Below, in pieces: positions 39,508 to 49,400 of a stretch of 64,000 nucleotides of DNA; within the stretch, counting starts at the first letter, position 1; every line of letters begins with the position of its first letter. The translations under genes were made by a program, and so were the position numbers. The stretch comes from GCA-2686265 sp036010965 (GTDB lineage Bacteria; Planctomycetota; UBA1135; GCA-002686595): contig DASCMO010000007.1 in assembly GCA_036010965.1 (NCBI GenBank), positions 1-64,000 of the forward strand, in the 5' to 3' direction. A model generated the notes under the pieces. It was not told the origin of the DNA and searched no databases. It saw only the letters and a list, made by a program, of their open reading frames with translations.

Positions 39508-39538
39508 TTCCGGCCCCTCGCCCAGTGGGCCACCGGAA
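39508..39538 (-). terminator. Possible terminator of the lipid-synthase gene run
   Basis: TTCCGG/CCGGAA (39508-39513 with 39533-39538) with an inner GGCCC/GGGCC option lies 41-71 nt past the hydrolase stop. No T tract follows. Confidence 0.4.
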
Positions 39539-39578
39539 AATCGAGGCCCTGCCTCCCACCCCAGGCCCCGAGCAGAGC

Positions 39579-41147
39579 TCACTCGATGTAGCCCAGGCTC
39601 CGCAGTCGCTGGAGCAGGATCTCCTGATCTTCCTCGTCGAGATCCCCCTGGACCTCCCCAGAAGCACCTCTATCGGGCGCCTGGGTCGCGCCACCGATCA
39701 GGGGCGGATCACTGGCGAGGTGAGCCTCCTCGAAGAACTCCGCCGGAAAGGCCCCCTCGTATTCGACCGGGATCGGGAGGCCGACGCTGTGGAGCAACAG
39801 CGGCGCCACGTCGAGGATGTCCCGACGCTCCTCCTCGTGCCCTTGCCGGATGCCCTCGCCTGCGGCCAGCAAGACGCCGTCGGGATGGTGCGTGCCCCAG
39901 GGCTCGCTGCGGGGAACGACGGTCTCCCTGCCGTTGAGGACCGAGATGTGCCCGTAATCTCGCAGGGTCAAGGTCAGGTCCGCCGCGTGGTGCATGTAGG
40001 GGCCGGCGAACCACTCTTCGCGCCTCTTCACCTCGATCACGACCTGACCGCCGTCGGGGCCCTGGAAGGTCTCCAGCCGTCGGACGAGATCCTCCTGGAA
40101 CGCCGCATACTCATCGTCGGGGACGTTGATGAAGATCCCGTTGCTGCTCGGGGTCAGGGCGAAGGCCTTGGTGCGCTCCAGATCCAGCTGCCCGAGGTAG
40201 TCCTTGAGGTGATCGACGTAGATCGCCTCCTTCGTGTCCACCTCCTGCTCTTCCCTCCAGAAGAGCAGTCCCTGTTCGTGGAGCCACTTGTTCACGTAGA
40301 CGATCTCCGTGCTGTCGGTGAAGCCGTGGTCCGAGGCGATGAAGACGCGCGCATCGTCCCCCAGGAGCTCGATCATGCGTCCGAGGTACTCGTCCACCTT
40401 GCGAAAGTAGACGCGACAACGCTCGATGACCTCGGCCTCCCAGGGGCTCGGATCCCTGGGAGCCGTGGAGGGATCCAGAAAGCGGTAGGCCAGGTGCTGG
40501 ACCTTGTCGACACCGTCGAACACGACGATCGTCAGGTCGCTGGGGTCCTCGATCATCAGGTGCTCGAGGGTCTTGAACCAGGCCTCTTCGCGGGCGATGT
40601 GCTGATCGATCCAGGGGATCCAGCGCTCCTCGGGCATCCTGGAGAGGGCCTGCTTCTCCACATCCAGTTCGAGGCCGAGGCGCGAGACATCGATCGTCCC
40701 CAGCTCCTTGAGGGCGGGGATCAGCTCCGGCGGCCAGCTGGACCGGCGCAGGTAGCGCGACGGGACGAAGCCCGGGATCGACTGACCGTTGAGCTCCTGG
40801 GGAGGCGCGGTGCCGAAGTAGTTGAGGACCGTGACGCGCTTGCCCTGCCGCGAGGCGTACTTCCAGAGCGTCTCGCAGTGGTTGTCCTTGGAGGTGTTGA
40901 AGTGCGCGTAGGCCCGACCGTCCGCCAGGTCGATACGCACGAAGTCGTTCAGGCCGTGGTTCCCCATGCTCCTGCCCGTGGCCAGGGAGGTCCAGGCCTG
41001 GGGCGTGATCGGCAAGGGGGTGGAACGCAGCCGGCTGCGCGTTCCGTGCCGGTAGAAGTTCTCCAGGTTGGGCATCTCACCCTCGGCCACGAGGTGATCG
41101 AGGACGGTGAAGGTGGCACCGTCCAGCCCGAGCAGGAGAGTCCTCAT
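39579..41147 (-). CDS. Alkaline-phosphatase superfamily phosphodiesterase/nucleotide pyrophosphatase
   Basis: 522 residues. Metal and nucleophile motifs of type I phosphodiesterases are in order: LLGLDGATF (metal Asp about 9), TPQAWTSLATG with the Thr nucleophile, VFDGVDKVQH, SDHGFTD and a late His-rich THHPDG. The C-terminus ends in LRSLGYIE, common in this superfamily. No signal peptide is evident, so it is probably cytoplasmic. It starts 23 nt after the stand-alone ACP gene and is the last gene of the lipid-synthase run. It could release, hydrolyse or transfer a phospho-group on the lipid product, or on phosphopantetheine; that is inference from context. Confidence 0.8.
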   Translation of the reverse strand: MRTLLLGLDGATFTVLDHLVAEGEMPNLENFYRHGTRSRLRSTPLPITPQAWTSLATGRSMGNHGLNDFVRIDLADGRAYAHFNTSKDNHCETLWKYASRQGKRVTVLNYFGTAPPQELNGQSIPGFVPSRYLRRSSWPPELIPALKELGTIDVSRLGLELDVEKQALSRMPEERWIPWIDQHIAREEAWFKTLEHLMIEDPSDLTIVVFDGVDKVQHLAYRFLDPSTAPRDPSPWEAEVIERCRVYFRKVDEYLGRMIELLGDDARVFIASDHGFTDSTEIVYVNKWLHEQGLLFWREEQEVDTKEAIYVDHLKDYLGQLDLERTKAFALTPSSNGIFINVPDDEYAAFQEDLVRRLETFQGPDGGQVVIEVKRREEWFAGPYMHHAADLTLTLRDYGHISVLNGRETVVPRSEPWGTHHPDGVLLAAGEGIRQGHEEERRDILDVAPLLLHSVGLPIPVEYEGAFPAEFFEEAHLASDPPLIGGATQAPDRGASGEVQGDLDEEDQEILLQRLRSLGYIE

Positions 41148-41170
41148 GGCATAAATCGCCGGGCCCGCGC

Positions 41171-41470
41171 TCAGCCCTTCGCGGCGCCCACGTGTCGGCT
41201 CAGAAAGGCCGCGATCTGCCCAACGGTGAGGTCCTCGATGTAGCGGCCGTCCACCATCAGCATCTCGGCGAACGGGATGTCCGCACGGTCATAGCGCGCT
41301 TCGAGCGCGGTCACGAGGTGCACGACGTCGATCGACTCGAAATCGAGCTCGTGCACGATGGAGGTCGCGGCGGTCATCTCGCCTCCAAAGCCCGAGTCCC
41401 AGTCCTCGGTCAACTCCGTCAGGACCGCGATGGTGTCCTGCTCTAACTGTGAAAGTGCGGCGTCGGTCAT
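41171..41470 (-). CDS. Discrete acyl carrier protein
   Basis: 99 residues, acidic and helical, with the phosphopantetheine serine in DFESIDVVHL (Ser about 46). The context DFES rather than DSL is usual for stand-alone ACPs of PKS-like systems. It lies 12 nt after the synthase gene that carries a phosphopantetheinyl transferase domain and 23 nt before the hydrolase gene. A likely role is to load a starter or to receive the finished chain. Confidence 0.85.
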   Translation of the reverse strand: MTDAALSQLEQDTIAVLTELTEDWDSGFGGEMTAATSIVHELDFESIDVVHLVTALEARYDRADIPFAEMLMVDGRYIEDLTVGQIAAFLSRHVGAAKG

Positions 41471-41482
41471 GGTTGGATGCGT

Positions 41483-44400
41483 TCAATCAGGGAGAAGACA
41501 AAGGGCGAGACAGTGGCCTCGGTGGACAGCCGTCGTCACCTGCAGCGCGCCGTCTTCGGTCCCCGCCGCATGGCGGGGAAAGGCCTCGGCCAGGGGACCC
41601 TCGAGTACGGCCGTCAGTCGACAACGCATGCCTTCGGCGCGATGACTTTGAAATCTAACGGAGCGCGCCCCGCCCGGCAACCCGCGGCCGAGGGCCTTGC
41701 CGACGGCCTCCTTCGCCGCCCAGAGGGCCGCGGGACCTCCGGGGACGGCGTCAAAGAGCGCTCGCTCCTCGGGATGGAAGGAGTCCTCGATGACGAGCGG
41801 GTCCAGGTCCTGCGCCGGCTCGGCGTCGATGCCCACGCACCCGCGCGCCGCAGCGGCCACGGCGTAGAAGACCTTGTGGGCCAGACTGATCGCGCAGGCT
41901 TCACGGCCACCCACGACCGCACGCGGCGCACCGGACTCGGTGCTCTCGATGCCCACGTCGGCCATGCACAGACGAAGCCCCTCCCGCAGGCGCACCGCAT
42001 CCTTGGCGGCGATGCGCCCCAGCACCCAGCCGGCCACCGCCACCGGCGGCAGGGCCGAGCGCTCAAAGACCTCACGCTCGGCACGGTCGAGGACCATGCG
42101 CGCCAGGACGCGGATCCAGAGATGATTGACGAGGATGCGCTCTCCGACCCGATCGACCTCGCAGACGGTGCAGTCCTCGATGCCCTCAACGTCCCCGAAG
42201 ACGGCCGTGATGTCCCGCGTGCAGGTCACCTGAAGGGGATCGATGCGGTAGAGGTACGGCCCGAGGGGAAACTCCACCAGCTCCTCGACGCGGTCGGCGT
42301 ATCGCAGGACCACCCTGCCGTCCTCCGCCAGCATCTCGACCGAGGAACGCAGGGTCGTCTCACCCTGAGTGTGGCGCACGACCGCTTGCAGGGACTCCCC
42401 CGCCGGACGGCACGGAACGAACTCCAGCCTCCCGGTGGTATTCGGAAAGGCCAGAGAGATGGTCTCGTCCGCCGGCTGCATGCTGCCGTTGGCCGTGCCG
42501 GGGATCTGAGAGGCCGTGTCGACCAGGACGACGGGCAGCACCAACCCGGAGGCGTCCGCGCTGCGGAACAGCACCCCCGGGTCCGGCACGCGCACCCTGG
42601 CCTGGATTCCGGAAGGCCCCCAGCGATCGATGCCCTCGACTCCCTGGAAGGCGGGGCCGTGGTAGAGAACCTTGTAGGTGTCCTCGTCGCCCCAGGGCGG
42701 CGGCGGTTCATCGATCTCCCCTAGAGTCGGCGGCCCCAGGTCCACGACGCCCTCGCCCAGCTCGACGACGGCGCGTGCCACCTCGCCGCTCATCCCCTCG
42801 CGGTCCGCCTCAAAGAGCGCGACCGTCACGCGCGTCTCGTCCTCAAGCTCGGCGACCATGCGCACCCGGCGCGTGGAAGTCTCGAAGGGCAACCACTTGA
42901 AGGTCTCGATGTCCGCCATGGCCCGCACCTCCAGGTGCGGCACGAGGGCCGCCGCGGCCTCGGCCATCAGCTCGAGAGTCATCGCCAGGGGCATGATCGG
43001 CAAGGCCCCGAGGGCGGGGTCGCTCGAGGACAGGCCGCGCCCGAAGAAGGTGTGGTCGGCCAGGAAAAGGTGCTCGTCGATGTCCAGCTGACACTCGGCG
43101 ACCAATCGTCGCCCGGGCACGTGTTCGAGGATCTGCTGCAGGAAGGGCAGGGGGCTCAGGCGAGGAGGTACGGCTGCGGGCGCGGAGCCGGCGACTATCG
43201 GGGCTGCAGGTTCGAGAGGAGGCTCCGGCCGTGGCGTCACCGCCGTGGATGCCACGGGGCTCGCAGCGGAACTCGCAACGAGCGCGGCCGCCAGTCCGTC
43301 CTCGCCGGCTGTCGCGAGCGCGCCGCCCTCACCTGATGACCTCGTGTTCTGGGCCGCCATCACCTGCCGCTGAGCCTCCAGGAAGGCCTGCATGGTGCGC
43401 TGAAAGTCCTCGATGGCCTGGAGACGGGACGCTGCGGAGAGGGCCGACGCGGCCGGCTGCGGGGCCTGAGGTCTTGCGGCAGGCGCGACCTGCGCGGGGG
43501 CCCCGGCCACTTTCGGCGATGGTGCGGCCGACGGCGCCGTGAACTCCCCCCCCGTGGCCGGGGAGTGGCCGAATGCCGCGCGCAGCTCGTCGATGGCCTC
43601 ATCGCCGACCTCCATCACGGGGAACGCCAGGGAGAGAGGCGGGTCCGGGTGGGGCGGCGCCGGCGGCTCCTCGGCCAGGTCCAGGAAGCGCGGGCCGCGA
43701 CGGGCAGTCAGTGCGCCGAGGTCCACCTCCACACCATGAGCCGCCAGCATGCCGATCGCATTGCAGAGCTGCTGGGTGCTCTCCTTGCGGTGCAGGTCCA
43801 TCGGCACGACCGCATGCGGTCGATCCTCCAGGGTGTCGGCGATGAAGGCCGACAGGTTGCCCCTCGGCCCGACCTCCACGAAGATGCGCACTCCCGCTTC
43901 GTACATGGCTTCCACCGTCTCGCGGAAGCGCACGGGCGACCACCACTGGCGCACCGCCAGTTCCTTCACGCGTTCCGGATCCTCGGGGTAGGGCCCGGCC
44001 GTGGCACAGGACCACAGCTCGATCTTCGGCGTGTGCATCTGGAAGGTCCCGTAGAAGCGCTCGATGATCTCGCTCGCGGGCCGAAAGGCCTCGGTGTGGT
44101 AGCTGCGACTCCAGCGCAGGCGCTCGCACAGACCGCCCTTTCCACTCAGGGCCTGGTGCGCACCCTGGATGTCCGCCTCCGAACCGGCGAGGACCACCTG
44201 CCGCGGGCAGTTATCCATGGCCACGACCAGCCGGCCATCGAATTGCTCAAGGACCTGCCGCAGCACCTCGGGTTTCGCCCCGCCCACCGAGAGCAGACCG
44301 CCCGTGGGCACCAGGTCCGAGCGCTCCAGCTCGCGCGCGCTGCGAGCCCCGGCCACGATCGAGCGGATACCCTCCTCATCGCTCCTGACCTCATAGGCGC

Positions 44401-46477
44401 CGGCCGCCAGCAAGGCGCCGAACTCCCCGCTCGAATGGCCGACGATGGCGTCGGGGTGGACCCCCAGGGTCGCGAGCAGGTCGAGCAGGCCACGCCCGGC
44501 GGCGGTCACCGAGGCCACGGCGGATTCCAGCCCGTAGAGGGTCTCCTCGGCCCACTCGACACCGGCAGGCTGGGGAAAGAGCACGTGCCCGAAGGGGCGG
44601 TCGCCCTCGGCCAGGGCTGCCGCGGTCAGGTCGAACTGGCGGCGGATCTCGGGGAAGTGACGGCACAGACCGTCCAGCATGTTGACGTACTGCGCGCCCT
44701 CCCCGGGAAAGACGAACGCCACCCGTCCCGTTCGCCCCAGGGGATGATCGAACCAGGCGATGCCGTGGCGGCGGTCCACGATGCGCTCGCGCTCGGGGTC
44801 CTCGAGCAGCTTGGCGGCGTGGCGCAGCTTCTTCACGAGGTCTTCGCGCGACCTGGCGACGACAGCCAGGCGCGACGCGCCGTGGTCCCGGGCACAGGTC
44901 GCGGCGATATCCAAAAGGCGCACCGAGGCCGCTGCCTCAACCCAGCGCGCGAGGGAGTACAGCCGGTCCTGGAGAGCTTCGCGGTTGGGGGCGGAGATCA
45001 CGACCAGTTCCGTCGGCCACTCGCACTCCAGGCGGGTCGGCTCGGGCTCATCGCCTCCCGTGTACTCTTCGAGGATCGCGTGCGCGTTGATGCCGCCGAA
45101 ACCGAAAGCGTTGATCCCCGCGCGCCGTGGAATAGACCTATCGCCGTGGATCCAGGGGCGCGCCTCATTGATCAGGTAGGCCCGCGTGCGCTGCCAGCCC
45201 AGGTCGGGGTTGCGCTGTTCGGCGTGCAGGGTGGGCGGAAGCACCCGGTGGTAGAGGGCCAGGGCGGTCTTGATCATCGACGCGGCCCCAGAGGCCGGGA
45301 TGAGGTGGCCGATCATCGACTTCACGCTGCCGATGCCGAAGGGCGCGCGCGTGCCGTCCCCGGTCAGGCAGGCCTCAAGGGACTCGAACTCGGTCGCGTC
45401 TCCGAGGGGGATGCCCGTCCCATGGGCCTCGATCAGGCCCACGGTCATGGGCGAGATGCCCGAGCGCTCGTAGGCCCGCCGGATGGAGAGCTGCTGTCCC
45501 TCCGAGAGGGGCGCGAGCAGGCCGGCACCTTTGCCGTCCGAGGACACGCCGATGTCCTTCAACACGGCGTAGATCCGGTTCCCGTCGCGCTCCGCGTCGC
45601 TCACGCGCTTGATCACCAGCATCCCGCACCCCTGGCCCAGGACGGTCCCGGCGGCCTGCGCCGAAAAGGGCGCGATGCGCCCCTCGGCGCTCAGGGCCTT
45701 CAGGTGGCAGAAGAGGACGTGGACCTGGGCCGGAGTCGACACCTGGGATCCGCCGACGAGCACCGCGTCGCAGGTCCCCGAGCGCAGCTCCCGCATCCCG
45801 TGCTCCATGGCGAGCAGGGCCGAGGAACAAGCTGCGTCGATGGTGTACGCCGGGCCGTTCAGGTCCAGGCGGTTCGCGATCCGGCCCACCAGGGCGCTGT
45901 GCACGAGGCCGGGGACGGCCTCGGCGTTGCCGGCCGGGAGGTTACGTTTCAACTCGCTGCGCAGGGCAGCCAGGTCCTCCTCGGAGCGGTCGGGCTCGAG
46001 GCGCCTCAGCACACCGATCACCTGATCGACGGCAAAGGTGCGCTGAAAGACCGAGACCCAGCCCCGATTCACGAACAACCCGCGCCCGATGATGACGCCC
46101 GTTCGTGATCGCTCGATGGGCAACTCCGGCGCACCTGCGTCAGCGAAGGCCTCGAAGGCGCAGCGCAGGGCGAGGTAGTGGTCCGGCTCGGCGCCATCCA
46201 CGCTGCGCGGGACCACGCCGTAGCGCGTCGGGTCGAATCGGCACAGGTCGCCCAGGAATCCGCCCTTCTGCGTGTAGGACCGGTCCGGGTCCTTCCCCTC
46301 GGGGTCGAAGAACAGCTCGGGCTGCCAGTCCGGCGGTGCATCGCTGATGCAATCGACCTTGTGGACTATGTTGTGCCAGTAACGGCTGACCGTGTCGGCG
46401 CCCGGGAAGAGGCACGACATCCCGACGATGGCGATGTCCTCCCGGGCATCACCTCCCCCGCGCGAGGAATGCCGCAT
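41483..46477 (-). CDS. PKS/PUFA-synthase-like protein 2: KS-AT-DH-PPTase
   Basis: 1664 residues. Domains in order: ketosynthase (about 12-470) with Cys217, His352 and His391, so catalytically complete and not a chain-length factor; acyltransferase (about 585-900) with GHSSGE (Ser682) and an atypical YHTEAF (His794) in place of the usual H; a Pro/Ala-rich linker containing FQRTMQAFLEAQRQVM (about 1025-1040); a double-hotdog dehydratase (about 1110-1410) with His1142, YHGPAFQG and VDTASQ (Asp1320); then a C-terminal 4'-phosphopantetheinyl transferase (about 1500-1640) with GIDAE and WAAKEAVGKALG. Its ATG shares one base with the TGA of protein 1. KS-AT pairing and GHSSGE resemble HglC/PfaB-C-like proteins. 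The built-in PPTase would activate all four ACPs of the locus. Confidence 0.9.
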   Translation of the reverse strand: MRHSSRGGGDAREDIAIVGMSCLFPGADTVSRYWHNIVHKVDCISDAPPDWQPELFFDPEGKDPDRSYTQKGGFLGDLCRFDPTRYGVVPRSVDGAEPDHYLALRCAFEAFADAGAPELPIERSRTGVIIGRGLFVNRGWVSVFQRTFAVDQVIGVLRRLEPDRSEEDLAALRSELKRNLPAGNAEAVPGLVHSALVGRIANRLDLNGPAYTIDAACSSALLAMEHGMRELRSGTCDAVLVGGSQVSTPAQVHVLFCHLKALSAEGRIAPFSAQAAGTVLGQGCGMLVIKRVSDAERDGNRIYAVLKDIGVSSDGKGAGLLAPLSEGQQLSIRRAYERSGISPMTVGLIEAHGTGIPLGDATEFESLEACLTGDGTRAPFGIGSVKSMIGHLIPASGAASMIKTALALYHRVLPPTLHAEQRNPDLGWQRTRAYLINEARPWIHGDRSIPRRAGINAFGFGGINAHAILEEYTGGDEPEPTRLECEWPTELVVISAPNREALQDRLYSLARWVEAAASVRLLDIAATCARDHGASRLAVVARSREDLVKKLRHAAKLLEDPERERIVDRRHGIAWFDHPLGRTGRVAFVFPGEGAQYVNMLDGLCRHFPEIRRQFDLTAAALAEGDRPFGHVLFPQPAGVEWAEETLYGLESAVASVTAAGRGLLDLLATLGVHPDAIVGHSSGEFGALLAAGAYEVRSDEEGIRSIVAGARSARELERSDLVPTGGLLSVGGAKPEVLRQVLEQFDGRLVVAMDNCPRQVVLAGSEADIQGAHQALSGKGGLCERLRWSRSYHTEAFRPASEIIERFYGTFQMHTPKIELWSCATAGPYPEDPERVKELAVRQWWSPVRFRETVEAMYEAGVRIFVEVGPRGNLSAFIADTLEDRPHAVVPMDLHRKESTQQLCNAIGMLAAHGVEVDLGALTARRGPRFLDLAEEPPAPPHPDPPLSLAFPVMEVGDEAIDELRAAFGHSPATGGEFTAPSAAPSPKVAGAPAQVAPAARPQAPQPAASALSAASRLQAIEDFQRTMQAFLEAQRQVMAAQNTRSSGEGGALATAGEDGLAAALVASSAASPVASTAVTPRPEPPLEPAAPIVAGSAPAAVPPRLSPLPFLQQILEHVPGRRLVAECQLDIDEHLFLADHTFFGRGLSSSDPALGALPIMPLAMTLELMAEAAAALVPHLEVRAMADIETFKWLPFETSTRRVRMVAELEDETRVTVALFEADREGMSGEVARAVVELGEGVVDLGPPTLGEIDEPPPPWGDEDTYKVLYHGPAFQGVEGIDRWGPSGIQARVRVPDPGVLFRSADASGLVLPVVLVDTASQIPGTANGSMQPADETISLAFPNTTGRLEFVPCRPAGESLQAVVRHTQGETTLRSSVEMLAEDGRVVLRYADRVEELVEFPLGPYLYRIDPLQVTCTRDITAVFGDVEGIEDCTVCEVDRVGERILVNHLWIRVLARMVLDRAEREVFERSALPPVAVAGWVLGRIAAKDAVRLREGLRLCMADVGIESTESGAPRAVVGGREACAISLAHKVFYAVAAAARGCVGIDAEPAQDLDPLVIEDSFHPEERALFDAVPGGPAALWAAKEAVGKALGRGLPGGARSVRFQSHRAEGMRCRLTAVLEGPLAEAFPRHAAGTEDGALQVTTAVHRGHCLALCLLPD

Positions 46478-49400
46478 CAACCTCGGTCTCCGCCCACGCG
46501 GTTCAGTTCGGCGCTGCTCGATCCCTCCAGGCCAAGCATGCGTGCCACGACCTGCCCCTCGCGTAGGAACCAGACATCCGCCTTGAAGGTGTGGGCGTCG
46601 GCCTCGACCAGGGTGCGCACGACGACCTCGATCTCCCCTCCACCGCCGAGGTCTCCGAAGATCTCGAACTCCGCGACGTGGTTGGGCAGGGCGGTGGTGT
46701 CGTGGGTGGCGCGCGACCAGAGGATCGCCAGCTGGGGCGCCGTGTCCAGGACCACAGGATCGATCAGCCAGCCCTCGGCGCCGGCGACGTCCATGCACTC
46801 GCCCGGGCGTGAGGCGCGCACCATGGCACGAATGCCCTCCTCGCCGTAGCCCGTCAAGGCCTCGATCGCCTGGAACAGAGGGCCGTGGAACAGCCAGCGA
46901 TCGTAGGCCTGGGCTGCAGAGAGAGGAAATTCACCCGCGGGCGGGGCCTCGGGCGCCTCGCTCAGGCGGCCGTTGCGCTCGGCAGCCAGGGTCACCTGCC
47001 CCTGGTACAGGGCGCGCGCAGGCAAGTTCGGATCGAGGATACGCACCTGGCAGGTATCGAGCCCGTCAGCGGGCTCGCTCGCATCGATGCGCAGGCGCAG
47101 GCGCCGCAGGCCATCCTCCAGGACGATGCCATTGAACTGACGCACTCCACCGAGACGGATCACATGCTGATCGGGCCGCGCTGCGGCTGCCGCTTCCGCC
47201 ATCAGGGCCAGAGCGACGGTGAAGGGCACGACGGTCTTGCCGTCGATGCGGTGATCGGCGAGGTAGGCGTGACGCTCGAGGTCGAGATCCACTTCCACCT
47301 CCTGGCCGCCGTCCGCCGTCTGCACGATGCTCTGACCCGCGAGGAGCGGAAGGGACGAGGGCAGGGATCGCCCTTCGGCGCGCGTCCAGGGACCCTCTCC
47401 GACCAGCACGCGCACCTCCGTCTCGCCGGCATCGAAGGCCTCCAGCCAGGCGGCTCGTCGCCCGGCGGGCACGCTCACCATACCGACGCCCCGTGTGTCG
47501 AACTGGCGCGCCACCTCGGGCGTCACCATCCCCGCTCCGCGCCAGGGTCCCCAGTTCAGGGCGACGACCTTGGCGGGCCAGACATCCTGGAGGCGACGCG
47601 CCACGCGATTCAGGGTCTCGTTGGCGGCAGCATAGTCGGCCTGGCCGGGGTTGCCGAAGAAGCCCGCCACCGACGAGAAGAGCATGAACAGCTTCAGGCG
47701 GGCGGGATCGAGCACGCGCGTGAAGGTCAGGATCGGATCCAGCTTGGTCCCCACCACGCGCTCGAAGGACTCGGCGGTCTTGTCGACGATGTGCTTGTCC
47801 TCGATGACGCCCGCTCCGTGGATGACGGCGGTCACCGGCCCATGCTCGCGCTCGACCTGCTCGACGACCGCGGTCAGGGCCGCGTCGTCCCGCACATCGC
47901 AGGAATGGTAGACCCCCGTGGCGCCGGCCTCGCGGACGGCCTGCAGGGTGGAACGGATCTCCCGCCGCCCGATCAATTGACGCAGGCGCGCCTCCACAGC
48001 ACGGGGCGTGACGGCCTCACCCCCAGCGCGGGCGAGCCGCACGAGCGCTTGGCGCAGGGCGTTCGGATCATCGATCTCGGCCGTCTCCGGCCCCTCTTCC
48101 CCGTCGGGCAGGGGCGAGCGCCCCAGCATGATCAGGGTCGGCTGAAAACCCCGCGCCAGCTCGACGGCGATCTCGGCCGTGATGCCGCGTGCGCCGCCAG
48201 TCATGAGGACCACGCTGGAAGAATCGAGGCAGGCGCTCTCCGGGCGCGCGACGGCGTCATCCAGATCGCTCCGTACGGCCTCCACCCTCAGACGGCGGCC
48301 GTCACGATAGCCGACCTCCAGGGGACCCTCGGCGCGCCACTCGTCCGCCAGAAGGTCCGCGGTCCCCTCGTCGGGCTCGCTCTCGAGGTCCACGGCGCGG
48401 AAGCACGAGGCGGTCCATTCCTTGGCCGCACACTTGAGCATGCCCACCAACCCCGCACGCCAGGGCTGGGTCGCCTCGCCCTCGCCCCCGAAATCGCCCC
48501 CACCGCTGGTCAGACAGGTGAAGGTGGCGCCAGTTTCCAGCTCCGCTGCGAGGGCCTGCATCAGGTGCAGGGCGCTCAGAACCTCTTCTTCGTGGTAGCG
48601 CCGCCAGTCGGCGGCCGCGATACCCGGGTACGCGGGAACGGATTGCAATCCCTGCAAGTGGACGGCAGCCGCGATCACGCCGTGTTCGTTCCGCACGCGC
48701 TCGATGGCGTGCTCGGCCGCCTCGCGCGAGCGCAGGTCACTCGCCCCGAGGATCGCGACGGTCAGGCCGCGTTCGCGCAACTCCTCGGCCAGGGATCCCA
48801 CGCGAGCTCGGCCGTTGTCGGTCAGCAGGACCACCCCGCCGGGCAGGGAGTCGACGCCGTTCGCGGGCAAGGGCGCCTCACGGACGCGCACCACACAGCG
48901 CGGAGAGGTCTCCGCGCCCTTGATCGCCAGCATTCCTTGCGACGCCGCCGGTTCCGAAGCGCCTGCCACATCTCCCGCGACCGGGTCGGAGACGGGTGTC
49001 TGCGAGGACGGGTCCGGGTCCGGCTCACCACCCTCCACGAGAGCCCGCACGCCGGCGAGGATCTCCGCCATCGTGCGCGCGGCGGTCATGCGTTCCATGA
49101 ACCAGGCCGGCGGCTCCTCGCCATCCGCCAGTACGACGCGCCGGAAAGCCGCGATGATCTCGACGCGCTTGATCGAGTCGATCCCCAGGTCTCCCTCGAG
49201 GTCCGCCTCAAACGACAACATGTCCGCCGGGTAGCCCGTGCGCTCCGCGACCACTTCCAGCAGGGACCCGCCCAGGTCCACGATCGGGGTCTCCGCGACG
49301 GCCGTCGCAACGGCGGGTGCGACAGCGGGCGCACTCTCATCCCCCAGCAGTTTGCCCACGCCGGCGACGATCTCCGCCATCGTGCGCGCGGCGGTCATGC

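Noticed and set aside
41483..46477. Second KS as a chain-length factor
   Set aside because: The Cys and both His of an active ketosynthase are present.
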